A DNA stretch of 5,443 nt from an uncultured Pseudomonadota bacterium (GTDB lineage: Bacteria; Myxococcota_A; UBA9042; CAIXZC01): assembly GCA_937876385.1 (NCBI GenBank), contig CALFHQ010000383.1:1-5443 (forward strand). Reading direction: 5' to 3'. Position numbers and translations under genes: made by a program. Position 1 is the first letter of the stretch. Each line of letters starts with the position of its first letter. This document shows, one piece after another, positions 1-5,443 of this stretch. A model generated the notes under the pieces. The model was given only the letters and a program-made list of their open reading frames with translations, did not search any database and had not been told where the DNA came from.

Positions 1-155
1 CACAATCAAACAGGGTCAGGTTGGGCAGTGAGCGCCCCGGAAGCAAGGAAGTCGGTGCAGATGGCGCGGAGGCGTACATCTGGTACTTCGAGCAAGCCAT
101 CAGCCGACTGACGCAGCCTACGGGGATGATCGCTGGTCAAGATGACCCTGTTTAG
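1..155 (+). CDS. Possible C-terminal end of an unidentified gene, cut by the window edge
   Basis: From base 3 one plus-strand frame is open for 50 codons to a TAG at 153-155; the other two plus frames are stopped at 29-31 and 109-111. The stretch includes a plausible protein-like segment (AEAYIWYFEQAISRLTQP, roughly residues 22-39). The stop overlaps the stop of the convergent fructose-bisphosphatase gene (TAA at 152-154, minus strand), a compact convergent arrangement that is common in bacteria. I do not recognise the product. Against it: two AGG codons and a TCA lie near the left end, 50 open codons can occur by chance at this GC, and almost the whole stretch lies in a long inverted repeat whose opposite strand is also open in the codon-aligned frame (to TGA at 6-8). 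Part or all of it may therefore be non-coding. Confidence 0.35.
   Translation, partial: QSNRVRLGSERPGSKEVGADGAEAYIWYFEQAISRLTQPTGMIAGQDDPV
8..153. repeat. Long imperfect inverted repeat / potential 146-nt hairpin
   Basis: The ends are perfect 11-base inverted repeats: AAACAGGGTCA at 8-18 and its complement TGACCCTGTTT at 143-153. Pairing continues inward in register: 21-23 with 138-140, 26-28 with 133-135, 30-31 with 130-131 and 33 with 128, with G-T wobbles at 24/137, 29/132 and 34/127. After a one-base shift 35-39 (CCCCG) pairs with 121-125 (CGGGG). Further in, 50-55 (AGTCGG) pairs with 104-109, 60-65 (GATGGC) with 96-101, and 74-77 (GTAC) with 83-86 around a five-base apex. Over the first 26 bases from each end 20 match, and similarity stops sharply outside 8 and 153. 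On the minus strand the structure starts at the bisphosphatase stop codon and ends in TTTGATTG, so it could end or protect that mRNA. A REP-like or MITE-like element is the other reading. The pairing is seen directly; the role is inferred. Confidence 0.6.
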
Positions 156-2218
156 AAGAAGTAGTTGCGGTAGGCCAGATCCAACTTGGCCGACAGAAGT
201 TCATCGATGGCTGCCAATTCCTCCTGTAGAAAATATCCTTTTTCCATGTCCACCAAGCGGTCCACAGACCGCTCCTCAAGGGGCTGAACCTGCACGGACG
301 GGAGACGGTCTTCATCCTCTGCCTGCATCAGGTCGTCGAGGCTGGGATGGAAGGTAAGGTAAGTGTATTCGGGGGTCTTTATGAGCACCGCCCCCTTGTC
401 CCCGTACGCGCTTGAGGCGCCTCCGTCGATGATGAATGCACGAATATCCTGGCTGAGCATGGACTGTTCCGGGTTGGCCACCGGGGTGTGCCCCATGACC
501 AGCCTCTCGGCGTGGAACTCGTTTAGAATCTGGTTGAGAAAGCGGTCGTCCCGAATGAACTTGTAGTACAGGTTCTTTTCCTCCCGCCAGGTCGTCAGTG
601 GATCTTTGTCGGCCTCTTCCTTGTTGAAAATGGCTCGTTCCAGGGTGGCCATCTTGCTCTTGCAAAAGAAGGGGGACTCTTCACCGGTCCACAGGTACCA
701 CAGGAGCATTTTTTCTCGCAGGGTGGGGTCTTCGTCGTTCATCCACTTGTCTTTGATTCGCTTCAAGTCTCGCTGGATCCAGTCAAGCAATGCCTTCCCC
801 CTCATCCCCTTTATTTCGGACAGTTCCATGTTCTCTGTCGCTGGAAGGGCCGCGTGGTAGTACAGGGCGTTGTCGACGACTCGGTACATCTCTCCCTTCC
901 AGAACATCCATCGAATGTCGTCCTGGAACTTCGGAAGGGTTGTGAATTGGCGGACGATGTCGTCCATAAGCGTCTGCTCTTCCGGGGTCAGCTCTTCTGG
1001 AGCATCTGGATTTACCGTGGGAAAGTAGACGTCTGAATAGAGAGGGTGCTTCTGCATTGCGGCTTCGAAGCTCTCCGGGGTCTCCTCGACCCCCGTTGGG
1101 ATAAGCTCCAGCAAACGGGTGAACCGCCTCTCTTCGTCGGCATAGTCGATTTCGCCCTGGATTTTGATGGCCTTTCGAAGGTGCTGGAGGGTCAACTTGA
1201 CTTCGAGAATCAGCAGGGTCTTGGTCATCTTGGTTGCGTCGTCCTGCGACCAGACTCCGTCCTTCTTGATCTTGGTGTAGGCCCCGGTGGGGGGCAACTT
1301 GTACGTCTTTCTGGCGAAATCACGCAGCCCCTCCAGGTTGAAGCCGTATCGGTCGAGAAACTCCAGGTTGTTGTAGCGCATGGAGATTCTCAAGGCGGTG
1401 GCGCACAAGATCGGATTTCCAATGGAAGCGCCCATCCAAAGGATGTCGTGGTTTCCCCAGATGTAGTGGAGGGGAGGGGAGTTCACTTCGGCGTCGAAAT
1501 AGCCTCGAAAGAAGCGAATCAGGCGGTCGGCGCCGTCTCCTCGGTCGAAGGAGTCTCCCAGGTTCACATGCTTCTCAAGCATGTTCACGATGATGAGCTT
1601 CACCATGTACGAGGCGAAGATGCTGTACAACTTCCGATTGCCGGCGATCCCCTCGAGGAGGGACTCGTAGGAGCGGGTGTCCTTCTTGAAGTAGAGCTTC
1701 AGAACGTTCTCCTGGAAGCTGTCCGGGATGGCCTTGAAGATGAGGTGTTCGTCCCCTCGGGTGATCATTCGGAGAAGATGCAGGAGATCCTTGAGGACTC
1801 GTTTCGGGGTCAGGTGGTGGGCTTCCAGCAGTTCCAAAGTATGGTTGAACTTCATGGGCACCGGTTCGAAGAAGTAATTCTGGTGGGAGAAGTGAGGATT
1901 CTCCCCTCGAACGTACTTTTCAATCTCTCCAACACGGTGTCGGTTGACGATGAGGAGGAGGCGCTCGTAGAGGGCGGTGATTTCCTCTCCGTAGTCGTTT
2001 CCCAGGATTTCGGAGATGGCGATTCGGTAGTACCCCATGCCATTTTTGACCCACTGGATGAACTTCTCGTAGGAGCCGTGAAGGTCTGTGTACACAGCGT
2101 AGGTCCGAGCGGCCTTTTCGAGTTGCTTGTGAATCATCAGCTTCCGATTCACCAGGAAGGGCAGGCTGCGGTTGGCATGCTTCATCTGGTAGTACTCTCG
2201 ATGGCTCATGGTGGGCAT
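152..2218 (-). CDS. fbp: Fructose-1,6-bisphosphatase, class III
   Basis: Hydrolyses fructose 1,6-bisphosphate to fructose 6-phosphate and phosphate, the committed step of gluconeogenesis, in the cytosol. The 688-residue protein has the calcineurin-like metallophosphatase motifs of the class III (Bacillus Fbp, FBPase_2) family in order: DLHGSYEKF at 45-53 (metal ligands D45, H47), GDSFDRG at 221-227 (D222, D225), GNHDILWMGA at 255-264 (N256, H257), and MGHTPVAN at 575-582 (H577) followed by the IIDGG segment at 596-600. The family is usually about 640-670 residues, so this is full length and slightly long. The ATG at 2218 is preceded by GAGGA (2225-2229) at six bases. An ATG three codons further in (M4) is a less favoured alternative. 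It is transcribed alone, divergent from the aminotransferase gene, and its TAA directly abuts the hairpin at 8-153. B. subtilis Fbp is controlled by PEP and AMP; whether this one is cannot be read from the sequence. All core motifs are intact. Confidence 0.95.
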   Translation of the reverse strand: MPTMSHREYYQMKHANRSLPFLVNRKLMIHKQLEKAARTYAVYTDLHGSYEKFIQWVKNGMGYYRIAISEILGNDYGEEITALYERLLLIVNRHRVGEIEKYVRGENPHFSHQNYFFEPVPMKFNHTLELLEAHHLTPKRVLKDLLHLLRMITRGDEHLIFKAIPDSFQENVLKLYFKKDTRSYESLLEGIAGNRKLYSIFASYMVKLIIVNMLEKHVNLGDSFDRGDGADRLIRFFRGYFDAEVNSPPLHYIWGNHDILWMGASIGNPILCATALRISMRYNNLEFLDRYGFNLEGLRDFARKTYKLPPTGAYTKIKKDGVWSQDDATKMTKTLLILEVKLTLQHLRKAIKIQGEIDYADEERRFTRLLELIPTGVEETPESFEAAMQKHPLYSDVYFPTVNPDAPEELTPEEQTLMDDIVRQFTTLPKFQDDIRWMFWKGEMYRVVDNALYYHAALPATENMELSEIKGMRGKALLDWIQRDLKRIKDKWMNDEDPTLREKMLLWYLWTGEESPFFCKSKMATLERAIFNKEEADKDPLTTWREEKNLYYKFIRDDRFLNQILNEFHAERLVMGHTPVANPEQSMLSQDIRAFIIDGGASSAYGDKGAVLIKTPEYTYLTFHPSLDDLMQAEDEDRLPSVQVQPLEERSVDRLVDMEKGYFLQEELAAIDELLSAKLDLAYRNYFF

Positions 2219-2224
2219 GGTTCG

Positions 2225-2229
2225 TCCTC
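2225..2229 (-). promoter_or_regulatory. Shine-Dalgarno site of the fructose-bisphosphatase gene
   Basis: On the minus strand GAGGA lies six bases before the ATG at 2218. This is normal spacing and supports that ATG as the start. Confidence 0.6.
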
Positions 2230-2294
2230 GCTTCCTGGGGGCTCGGCTCCGGCTGTTGCTCTATGGTATGACCGGTTGTCTGTTTCCTAGGTCG

Positions 2295-2324
2295 AAGTTA
2301 AGCAGCCCCAACCGGGAAAATCAA
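2295..2324 (-). promoter_or_regulatory. Weak candidate sigma70-type promoter for the fructose-bisphosphatase gene
   Basis: On the minus strand TTGATT (2319-2324) and TAACTT (2295-2300) are separated by 18 bases, about 70 bases upstream of the start codon. The -35 box matches the consensus at four of six positions. The -10 box matches at three, including the leading TA and the final T. Nothing better was found in this gap on the minus strand, but the match is poor enough that another sigma factor or another site is quite possible. Confidence 0.22.
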
Positions 2325-2363
2325 GGCGTTTGACAGCGGGTGAATCTGAGCGGGAAGAATTCC

Positions 2364-2393
2364 TTGACCCTGTTTGGAACCCCCCGGTATGAT
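2364..2393 (+). promoter_or_regulatory. Sigma70-type promoter of the aminotransferase gene
   Basis: TTGACC (2364-2369) and TATGAT (2388-2393) each match the -35 and -10 consensus at five of six positions, with an 18-base spacer. Transcription would start near 2400, giving a leader of about 40 bases that ends in a perfect Shine-Dalgarno site. A second perfect -35 hexamer, TTGACA, lies upstream at 2330-2335. Its best -10 partner (AAGAAT, 2355-2360) has a long 19-base spacer, so a second, weaker start is possible. The -35 box overlaps a 12-base match to the ends of the inverted repeat at the left edge of the window. Confidence 0.65.
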
Positions 2394-2427
2394 GCGGTGG
2401 CTTGATTGTGCGGGAGTTGGCTGGTCC

Positions 2428-2433
2428 AGGAGG
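2428..2433 (+). promoter_or_regulatory. Shine-Dalgarno site that fixes the aminotransferase start
   Basis: A perfect AGGAGG lies seven bases before the ATG at 2441. It decides in favour of this ATG over the in-frame TTG at 2402, which lies only a couple of bases after the predicted transcription start and has no ribosome site. Confidence 0.85.
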
Positions 2434-2440
2434 AGCGAGC

Positions 2441-3532
2441 ATGCAAGACGGTGTCATTCGAGAGTTGAAGTCGTTGGCGGAGAAGTCGAGGGTCTTTTTG
2501 AGTATGCCCTGGGTAGAAGGGTTGACCCCGGCGATCCTGGGAGAAGAAGGACGCTACGAGGTGGCGTCCACTCGAGAGGTCGTTGAGAGGCGTCACGGGG
2601 TCTTTCGAATGAACGAAGCGGCTCTAAGCCCCCTTGACCACGGTGGCCTCTATGGCGATGCGTGCTTCGAAGGAGTCCTCGTCAACAACGACCAGATCTT
2701 CCTGTACAAAGAACATATCGACCGTTGGTGGGAGTCTGCCTCGAAGTTGGGCATCGAGGTTCCTTACACCAAGATGGATCTGGCGTACTGGATCTTGAAG
2801 ACCGTTCAGGCAGTTGGGTTTGCTCCCGGTGAGCGAGGCTATTTGCGTCCGGTGATGACCCGAGGGTTTGGAAACCTCGGAATCAACCCCGCCAAATGCC
2901 TGGCGCCAACTGTCTACTGTATCGTCTCTACCATCCAGCTTTACCCGCCCGAAGCTTACGAAAAGGGGATTGAGCTGTCGGTTGCCCGCCATGTCCGTCG
3001 GGCCGGTCGAGAGTTCGTGGACCCCAACGTCAAGAGCAACAACTACCTCAACAACATCAGCGGACTCATGGAAACTCGGGAGAGGGGCACTTTGGAGACG
3101 ATGATGCTCACCCTTCAAGGGTTCGTCGCCGAGGCCACTGCCGACAACATCTTCCTCATTCGCAAGGAAGACGGTTGGGAAGCTGACCCCTCCCGGGTGC
3201 ACATCTTCACCCCGGTCAAGGAGTACTGCCTGGTGGGAATCACCCGCAACCAGATCATCCACAACGCCCGAGCCAACGGCTACACCCTGCACGAAGTGCC
3301 TGACCTCCTCCCCCTGGACTTTGTCGGTCCAGAGAAGGAAGTCTTCTTGACCGGTACGGGCTGTGGATTGATGCCCATCGTGGCGGTGGAAGGGATCCCC
3401 GTCGGTGCAGGTGAACCCGGTGCGGTGACCCGCATTCTCCTCCAGTCCATTCGAGATGACATGGCCAATCCCGAGTACGGCCTCTCGGTGAACGCGACTC
3501 GAGAGCAATTCGACCGGTACATGACCCGCTGA
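2441..3532 (+). CDS. ilvE: Class IV PLP-dependent aminotransferase, branched-chain amino acid type
   Basis: Probably interconverts Leu, Ile and Val with their 2-oxo acids using glutamate/2-oxoglutarate and pyridoxal phosphate, in the cytosol. From the ATG at 2441 the protein is 363 residues. Fold-type IV landmarks, compared with E. coli IlvE from memory, are YGDACFEG (71-78), R95 in HIDRWWESA (cofactor phosphate), YLRP (134-137, keeping the Arg that helps bind the substrate carboxylate), RGFGNLGINP (141-150), K198 in NVKSNNYLNNI (Schiff-base lysine), E231 in VAEATADNIF (pyridine nitrogen), GITRN (266-270) and TGTGCGLMPI (304-313, phosphate loop). It is longer than the usual ~300 residues: the YGD motif starts near 71 instead of near 32, so there are about 40 extra N-terminal residues with no recognised domain. 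The Arg that follows FEG-I in E. coli IlvE is Leu80 here. Family assignment is firm. Substrate is less so, since D-amino acid transaminases and aminodeoxychorismate lyases share the fold. It seems to be a single-gene unit with its own promoter. Confidence 0.82.
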   Translation: MQDGVIRELKSLAEKSRVFLSMPWVEGLTPAILGEEGRYEVASTREVVERRHGVFRMNEAALSPLDHGGLYGDACFEGVLVNNDQIFLYKEHIDRWWESASKLGIEVPYTKMDLAYWILKTVQAVGFAPGERGYLRPVMTRGFGNLGINPAKCLAPTVYCIVSTIQLYPPEAYEKGIELSVARHVRRAGREFVDPNVKSNNYLNNISGLMETRERGTLETMMLTLQGFVAEATADNIFLIRKEDGWEADPSRVHIFTPVKEYCLVGITRNQIIHNARANGYTLHEVPDLLPLDFVGPEKEVFLTGTGCGLMPIVAVEGIPVGAGEPGAVTRILLQSIRDDMANPEYGLSVNATREQFDRYMTR

Positions 3533-3606
3533 TTTCCCCTCTTTCCAACCGCCATCGATTGTCGTAACTCCCCGTACTGCGAGGGATTGGTCCTCTCTGG
3601 ATTGTC

Positions 3607-3634
3607 TTGACACCAAGGTGTGACGTGATACTCT
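3607..3634 (+). promoter_or_regulatory. Candidate sigma70-type promoter upstream of the membrane-protein gene
   Basis: A perfect -35 hexamer TTGACA (3607-3612) is followed after 16 bases by TACTCT (3629-3634). That box matches the -10 consensus only at its first, second and last positions, which are the most important ones. Transcription would begin near 3641, giving a leader of about 35 bases before the GTG start at 3676. This promoter would serve the membrane-protein gene and probably the phosphatidylserine synthase gene after it. Confidence 0.5.
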
Positions 3635-3661
3635 TTCCGGCGAGTCAAGACGGCCATCTTC

Positions 3662-3668
3662 AGGAGGG
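3662..3668 (+). promoter_or_regulatory. Shine-Dalgarno site that fixes a GTG start
   Basis: AGGAGGG lies seven bases before the GTG at 3676. The longest open frame would begin 23 codons earlier at a TTG (3607), but that TTG has no ribosome site and is part of the -35 box, so it would not be in the mRNA. Confidence 0.82.
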
Positions 3669-3675
3669 ATGTGAA

Positions 3676-5043
3676 GTGACTGCTGATGACAAAGGACGCC
3701 CCGGCGCCGGTAAAGGTGGGAAGGATATCGAGGATCTCAAAGCTCGTCTGGGACTCAACAAGTCCCCGGCAGCAAAGCCTGGTGCTCCCACGGCCAGCGC
3801 CTCCTCGGAGCAGAAAAAGTCCGATGCTGTGGTGGACGAGTTCTCTTTCTCCCTGAGTTCGAAAAAGCCAGAGTTGGAAGGGAAGGAATTCTCCGACAAA
3901 GAGTTGGCCGAGATCGATGAGCAGGTCGAGCGAGCGGCAAAGCCCCTCGGGCGCCGAATTCTCACGGGAGTGATTCTTCTTTTGGCCGGCGTCATCCTGC
4001 TGTGGCTGGGATTCCAGTACGGCAGTAGCATGTCCAAACGCATCTTCCACAACGAACGTGTCGCGCAGGCCCAGAAGATTCAGGGGTTTGTCCAGGAGGA
4101 GTTCCAAAACGCCCAGGGTACCTCCCTTCCTTCACGCAAAGAGATCACCGAGACCTTTATTGCAGATACCGATGCCTTCGCAGAGGAGAACTTCGGCAAG
4201 TACCAGATGTGGTTGGAAGCGCTGGGCGAAGGCCGCCTTCCCCCGGAATTCGACTTTGAAAAGTTCAAGGATGAAGATCTGAAGGTTCTTATGAAGTTGT
4301 GCTCGGATTACCTGCACAACGTAGACTCCTACGATGCCAGCGAGATCCTGTCTGGCCAGCTCTATGCCACTGAGTTGGGGTCGGAGGTTCTGAACTTCGC
4401 TGTGAAGGGCAACCGCCTTCGTTGGAGCGTGGATGCCTTGCAGTACTCGGCCCAGATGCTCGAGACCTTCACCTTCACTCCCAACTCCCTGGATGTCGGC
4501 GCCACGCAGTTCTTCCTCTTTGCCGGGAAGCCGGAGACCGACAAGGACAAGGACGCCATCGCTGCCTACTTCGTCGAGAAGATCGGCCCGCAGATTCCCA
4601 GAGTGGAACCGGAATTCCAGGACGTCTACGAAGCCGTCGCCTTTGAAGTCCCCTACGATTGCCTGGACGAAAACGGCCGTCCCTCCGAGTGCAAGCTGAA
4701 GATCGAGAAGTTTAATGAGAAGGACCTTCTCATCAAGAGCGACAAGCAGCAGCAGATAAACCACCCCTACAAGACCCAGAAAGTTCGCTTCATCGAGCAG
4801 GACGTTGAGAAGGAAGTCAAAGTGGAAGACCTCTTTATCATCGACATCTCCTCGAAGATCGAGCCGATTCGAGACCGGGTGATTGCAGACAAGGAAATGG
4901 AACTGAAGAACTTCGCAATTCTCCTGGGAACCATGGTTCAGGGAATGGCCGATGTGAAGAAGTACGGCGACGAACTGAGATTCGAAGCGTTGCTCGACAT
5001 CCTCAATCAGGTGGCGGGCGAAGAGACCTATTTCACTTTCTAA
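3676..5043 (+). CDS. Single-pass membrane protein of unknown function
   Basis: I do not recognise a family. From the GTG at 3676 the product is 455 residues. Residues 1-92 are hydrophilic, and the first 50 or so are rich in Gly, Lys, Ala, Ser and Pro. They include a short conserved-looking stretch, DIEDLKARLGL (17-27), then an acidic part. One strongly hydrophobic segment spans about 95-114. Basic residues flank it on both sides (K89, R93, R94 before; K121, R122 after) and there is no signal peptide, so an N-in topology is likely but not certain. Residues 119-455 would then be extracytoplasmic: rich in Glu, Lys, Asp and Phe, with cysteines at 209, 329 and 339 (the last two could form a disulfide), and mixed helical and strand-like character. 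No catalytic motif, lipobox, repeat or peptidoglycan-binding motif was seen. The gene is followed after 24 bases by the phosphatidylserine synthase gene, so the two are probably co-transcribed. An envelope role is the most that context supports. Confidence 0.85.
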   Translation: MTADDKGRPGAGKGGKDIEDLKARLGLNKSPAAKPGAPTASASSEQKKSDAVVDEFSFSLSSKKPELEGKEFSDKELAEIDEQVERAAKPLGRRILTGVILLLAGVILLWLGFQYGSSMSKRIFHNERVAQAQKIQGFVQEEFQNAQGTSLPSRKEITETFIADTDAFAEENFGKYQMWLEALGEGRLPPEFDFEKFKDEDLKVLMKLCSDYLHNVDSYDASEILSGQLYATELGSEVLNFAVKGNRLRWSVDALQYSAQMLETFTFTPNSLDVGATQFFLFAGKPETDKDKDAIAAYFVEKIGPQIPRVEPEFQDVYEAVAFEVPYDCLDENGRPSECKLKIEKFNEKDLLIKSDKQQQINHPYKTQKVRFIEQDVEKEVKVEDLFIIDISSKIEPIRDRVIADKEMELKNFAILLGTMVQGMADVKKYGDELRFEALLDILNQVAGEETYFTF

Positions 5044-5067
5044 AGTGCCCAAGCCAACGATGGACTA

Positions 5068-5443
5068 TTGAAGAACCTCACCGTTCGAGATTATCGCTAC
5101 ATCATTCCCAATGGGGTCACCAGCATCGGTCTGACCATCGGTCTTGTGGCCATCTTCCTCACCCTCAAGGGGCACTACGTCGATGCTGCCTGGATCCTCC
5201 TGTTGTGCGTCCTGTTGGACAAACTGGATGGGAGCCTGGCCAGACTCCTCGACGCCGGCAGCGCCATCGGCATGCAGCTTGATTCCTTCTCTGATTTTGT
5301 GACCTTCTGTGTGGCTCCCGGGATCCTCGCCGGCGCACTCATGACCCAGGAAGGCTCCCCATTAAGTGCATTCCCCTCGGCGTTGATGGCCTACGCCAGC
5401 GTGGTCGTGTACGTCATCTCGGGGGCGCTGAGGCTGGCACGAT
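5068..5443 (+). CDS. pssA: CDP-diacylglycerol--serine O-phosphatidyltransferase (phosphatidylserine synthase), N-terminal part
   Basis: Transfers serine onto CDP-diacylglycerol to make phosphatidylserine and CMP, the step toward phosphatidylethanolamine, in the inner membrane. The 125 residues present carry the complete CDP-alcohol phosphatidyltransferase signature: D51, D54, G55, A58, R59, then G68, D72 and D76 with the standard spacing. The context LDSFSDFVTFCVAPG (71-85) and GALRLAR (119-125) resembles type II PssA rather than PgsA. Hydrophobic segments lie near 17-33, 39-50, 77-92 and 103-119. The gene is cut by the right edge. The only ATG, GTG or TTG start in frame between the upstream stop (TAA 5041-5043, same frame) and the conserved YIIPN segment is the TTG at 5068. 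It has no clear Shine-Dalgarno site, so translation may depend on coupling to the preceding gene, 24 bases upstream. Confidence 0.87.
   Translation, partial: MKNLTVRDYRYIIPNGVTSIGLTIGLVAIFLTLKGHYVDAAWILLLCVLLDKLDGSLARLLDAGSAIGMQLDSFSDFVTFCVAPGILAGALMTQEGSPLSAFPSALMAYASVVVYVISGALRLAR

Noticed and set aside
6..140. A 44-codon minus-strand frame from TTG (138-140) to TGA (6-8)
   Set aside because: It is the codon-aligned antisense of the plus frame within the inverted repeat. The matching Asp-Pro-Val-stop endings on both strands follow from the repeat symmetry. There is no ribosome site or recognisable protein.
1046..2290. A 414-codon plus-strand open frame opposite the fructose-bisphosphatase gene
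   Set aside because: It is codon-aligned with the true gene on the other strand. It stays open because that gene avoids the codons TTA, CTA and TCA, whose complements are stops. The translation is Val/Gly-rich and resembles no protein family.
2402..2440. A 13-codon in-frame extension of the aminotransferase from a TTG
   Set aside because: The predicted transcript starts near 2400, the TTG has no ribosome site, and the extension would be encoded by the Shine-Dalgarno region of the ATG at 2441.
3533..3606. Possible terminator after the aminotransferase gene
   Set aside because: No GC-rich stem followed by a T-run was found; only short pyrimidine runs and an ATCGAT palindrome are present.
2624..3616. 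A 330-codon minus-strand open frame opposite the aminotransferase gene
   Set aside because: Same codon-aligned antisense effect; the sense frame has all class IV aminotransferase motifs and a perfect ribosome site.
3280..4107. A 275-codon minus-strand open frame spanning the 3' end of the aminotransferase, the gap and the start of the next gene
   Set aside because: It crosses two well-supported plus-strand genes and a promoter, and its translation resembles no family.
4132..5052. A 306-codon minus-strand open frame opposite the membrane-protein gene
   Set aside because: Again codon-aligned antisense. It has no ribosome site, and the sense frame has a coherent membrane topology and a strong ribosome site.
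5060..5071. ATG at 5060 as a start for the phosphatidylserine synthase gene
   Set aside because: It is out of frame and meets TGA after three codons.

Overview
The window looks like ordinary chromosomal housekeeping DNA from a moderately GC-rich, Gram-negative-type bacterium. GC is judged by eye at somewhat under 60 percent. The gene mix is a class III fructose-1,6-bisphosphatase, a class IV aminotransferase of the branched-chain type, a single-pass membrane protein with a Lys/Ala/Pro-rich cytoplasmic tail, and a PssA-type phosphatidylserine synthase. This fits a deltaproteobacterial, myxococcal or bradymonad-like lineage, but that is a weak inference from protein style alone. No phage, plasmid, CRISPR, rRNA or tRNA signal is visible.

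Layout. Positions 1-155 hold either the C-terminal end of a plus-strand gene or a non-coding element. The stretch is notable because bases 8-153 form a long imperfect inverted repeat, a roughly 146-nt potential hairpin with 11-bp perfect ends. It abuts the stop codon of the next gene. Positions 152-2218 on the minus strand encode the 688-residue class III fructose-1,6-bisphosphatase, a gluconeogenic enzyme. A 222-bp divergent intergenic region (2219-2440) follows, with a good sigma70-type promoter for the rightward gene and a weak candidate for the leftward one. Positions 2441-3532 (+) encode a 363-residue PLP aminotransferase of the IlvE family. A 143-bp gap (3533-3675) carries a plausible promoter but no clear terminator. 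Positions 3676-5043 (+) encode a 455-residue membrane-anchored protein of unknown function. After 24 bp, in the same frame, a phosphatidylserine synthase gene begins (5068) and runs off the right edge.

How the genes relate. The bisphosphatase and the aminotransferase are divergently transcribed and need not be functionally linked. The unknown membrane protein and the phosphatidylserine synthase are probably co-transcribed, which places the unknown protein next to membrane phospholipid synthesis. Two starts were moved inward from the longest open frame because perfect Shine-Dalgarno sequences sit just before the internal start codons. In one case the apparent upstream TTG start is the -35 box of the promoter.

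Nothing here amounts to a clear new biological system. The best leads are the long hairpin at the left edge, whose end sequence recurs in the aminotransferase promoter, the aminotransferase with a changed substrate-binding position, and the uncharacterised membrane protein.
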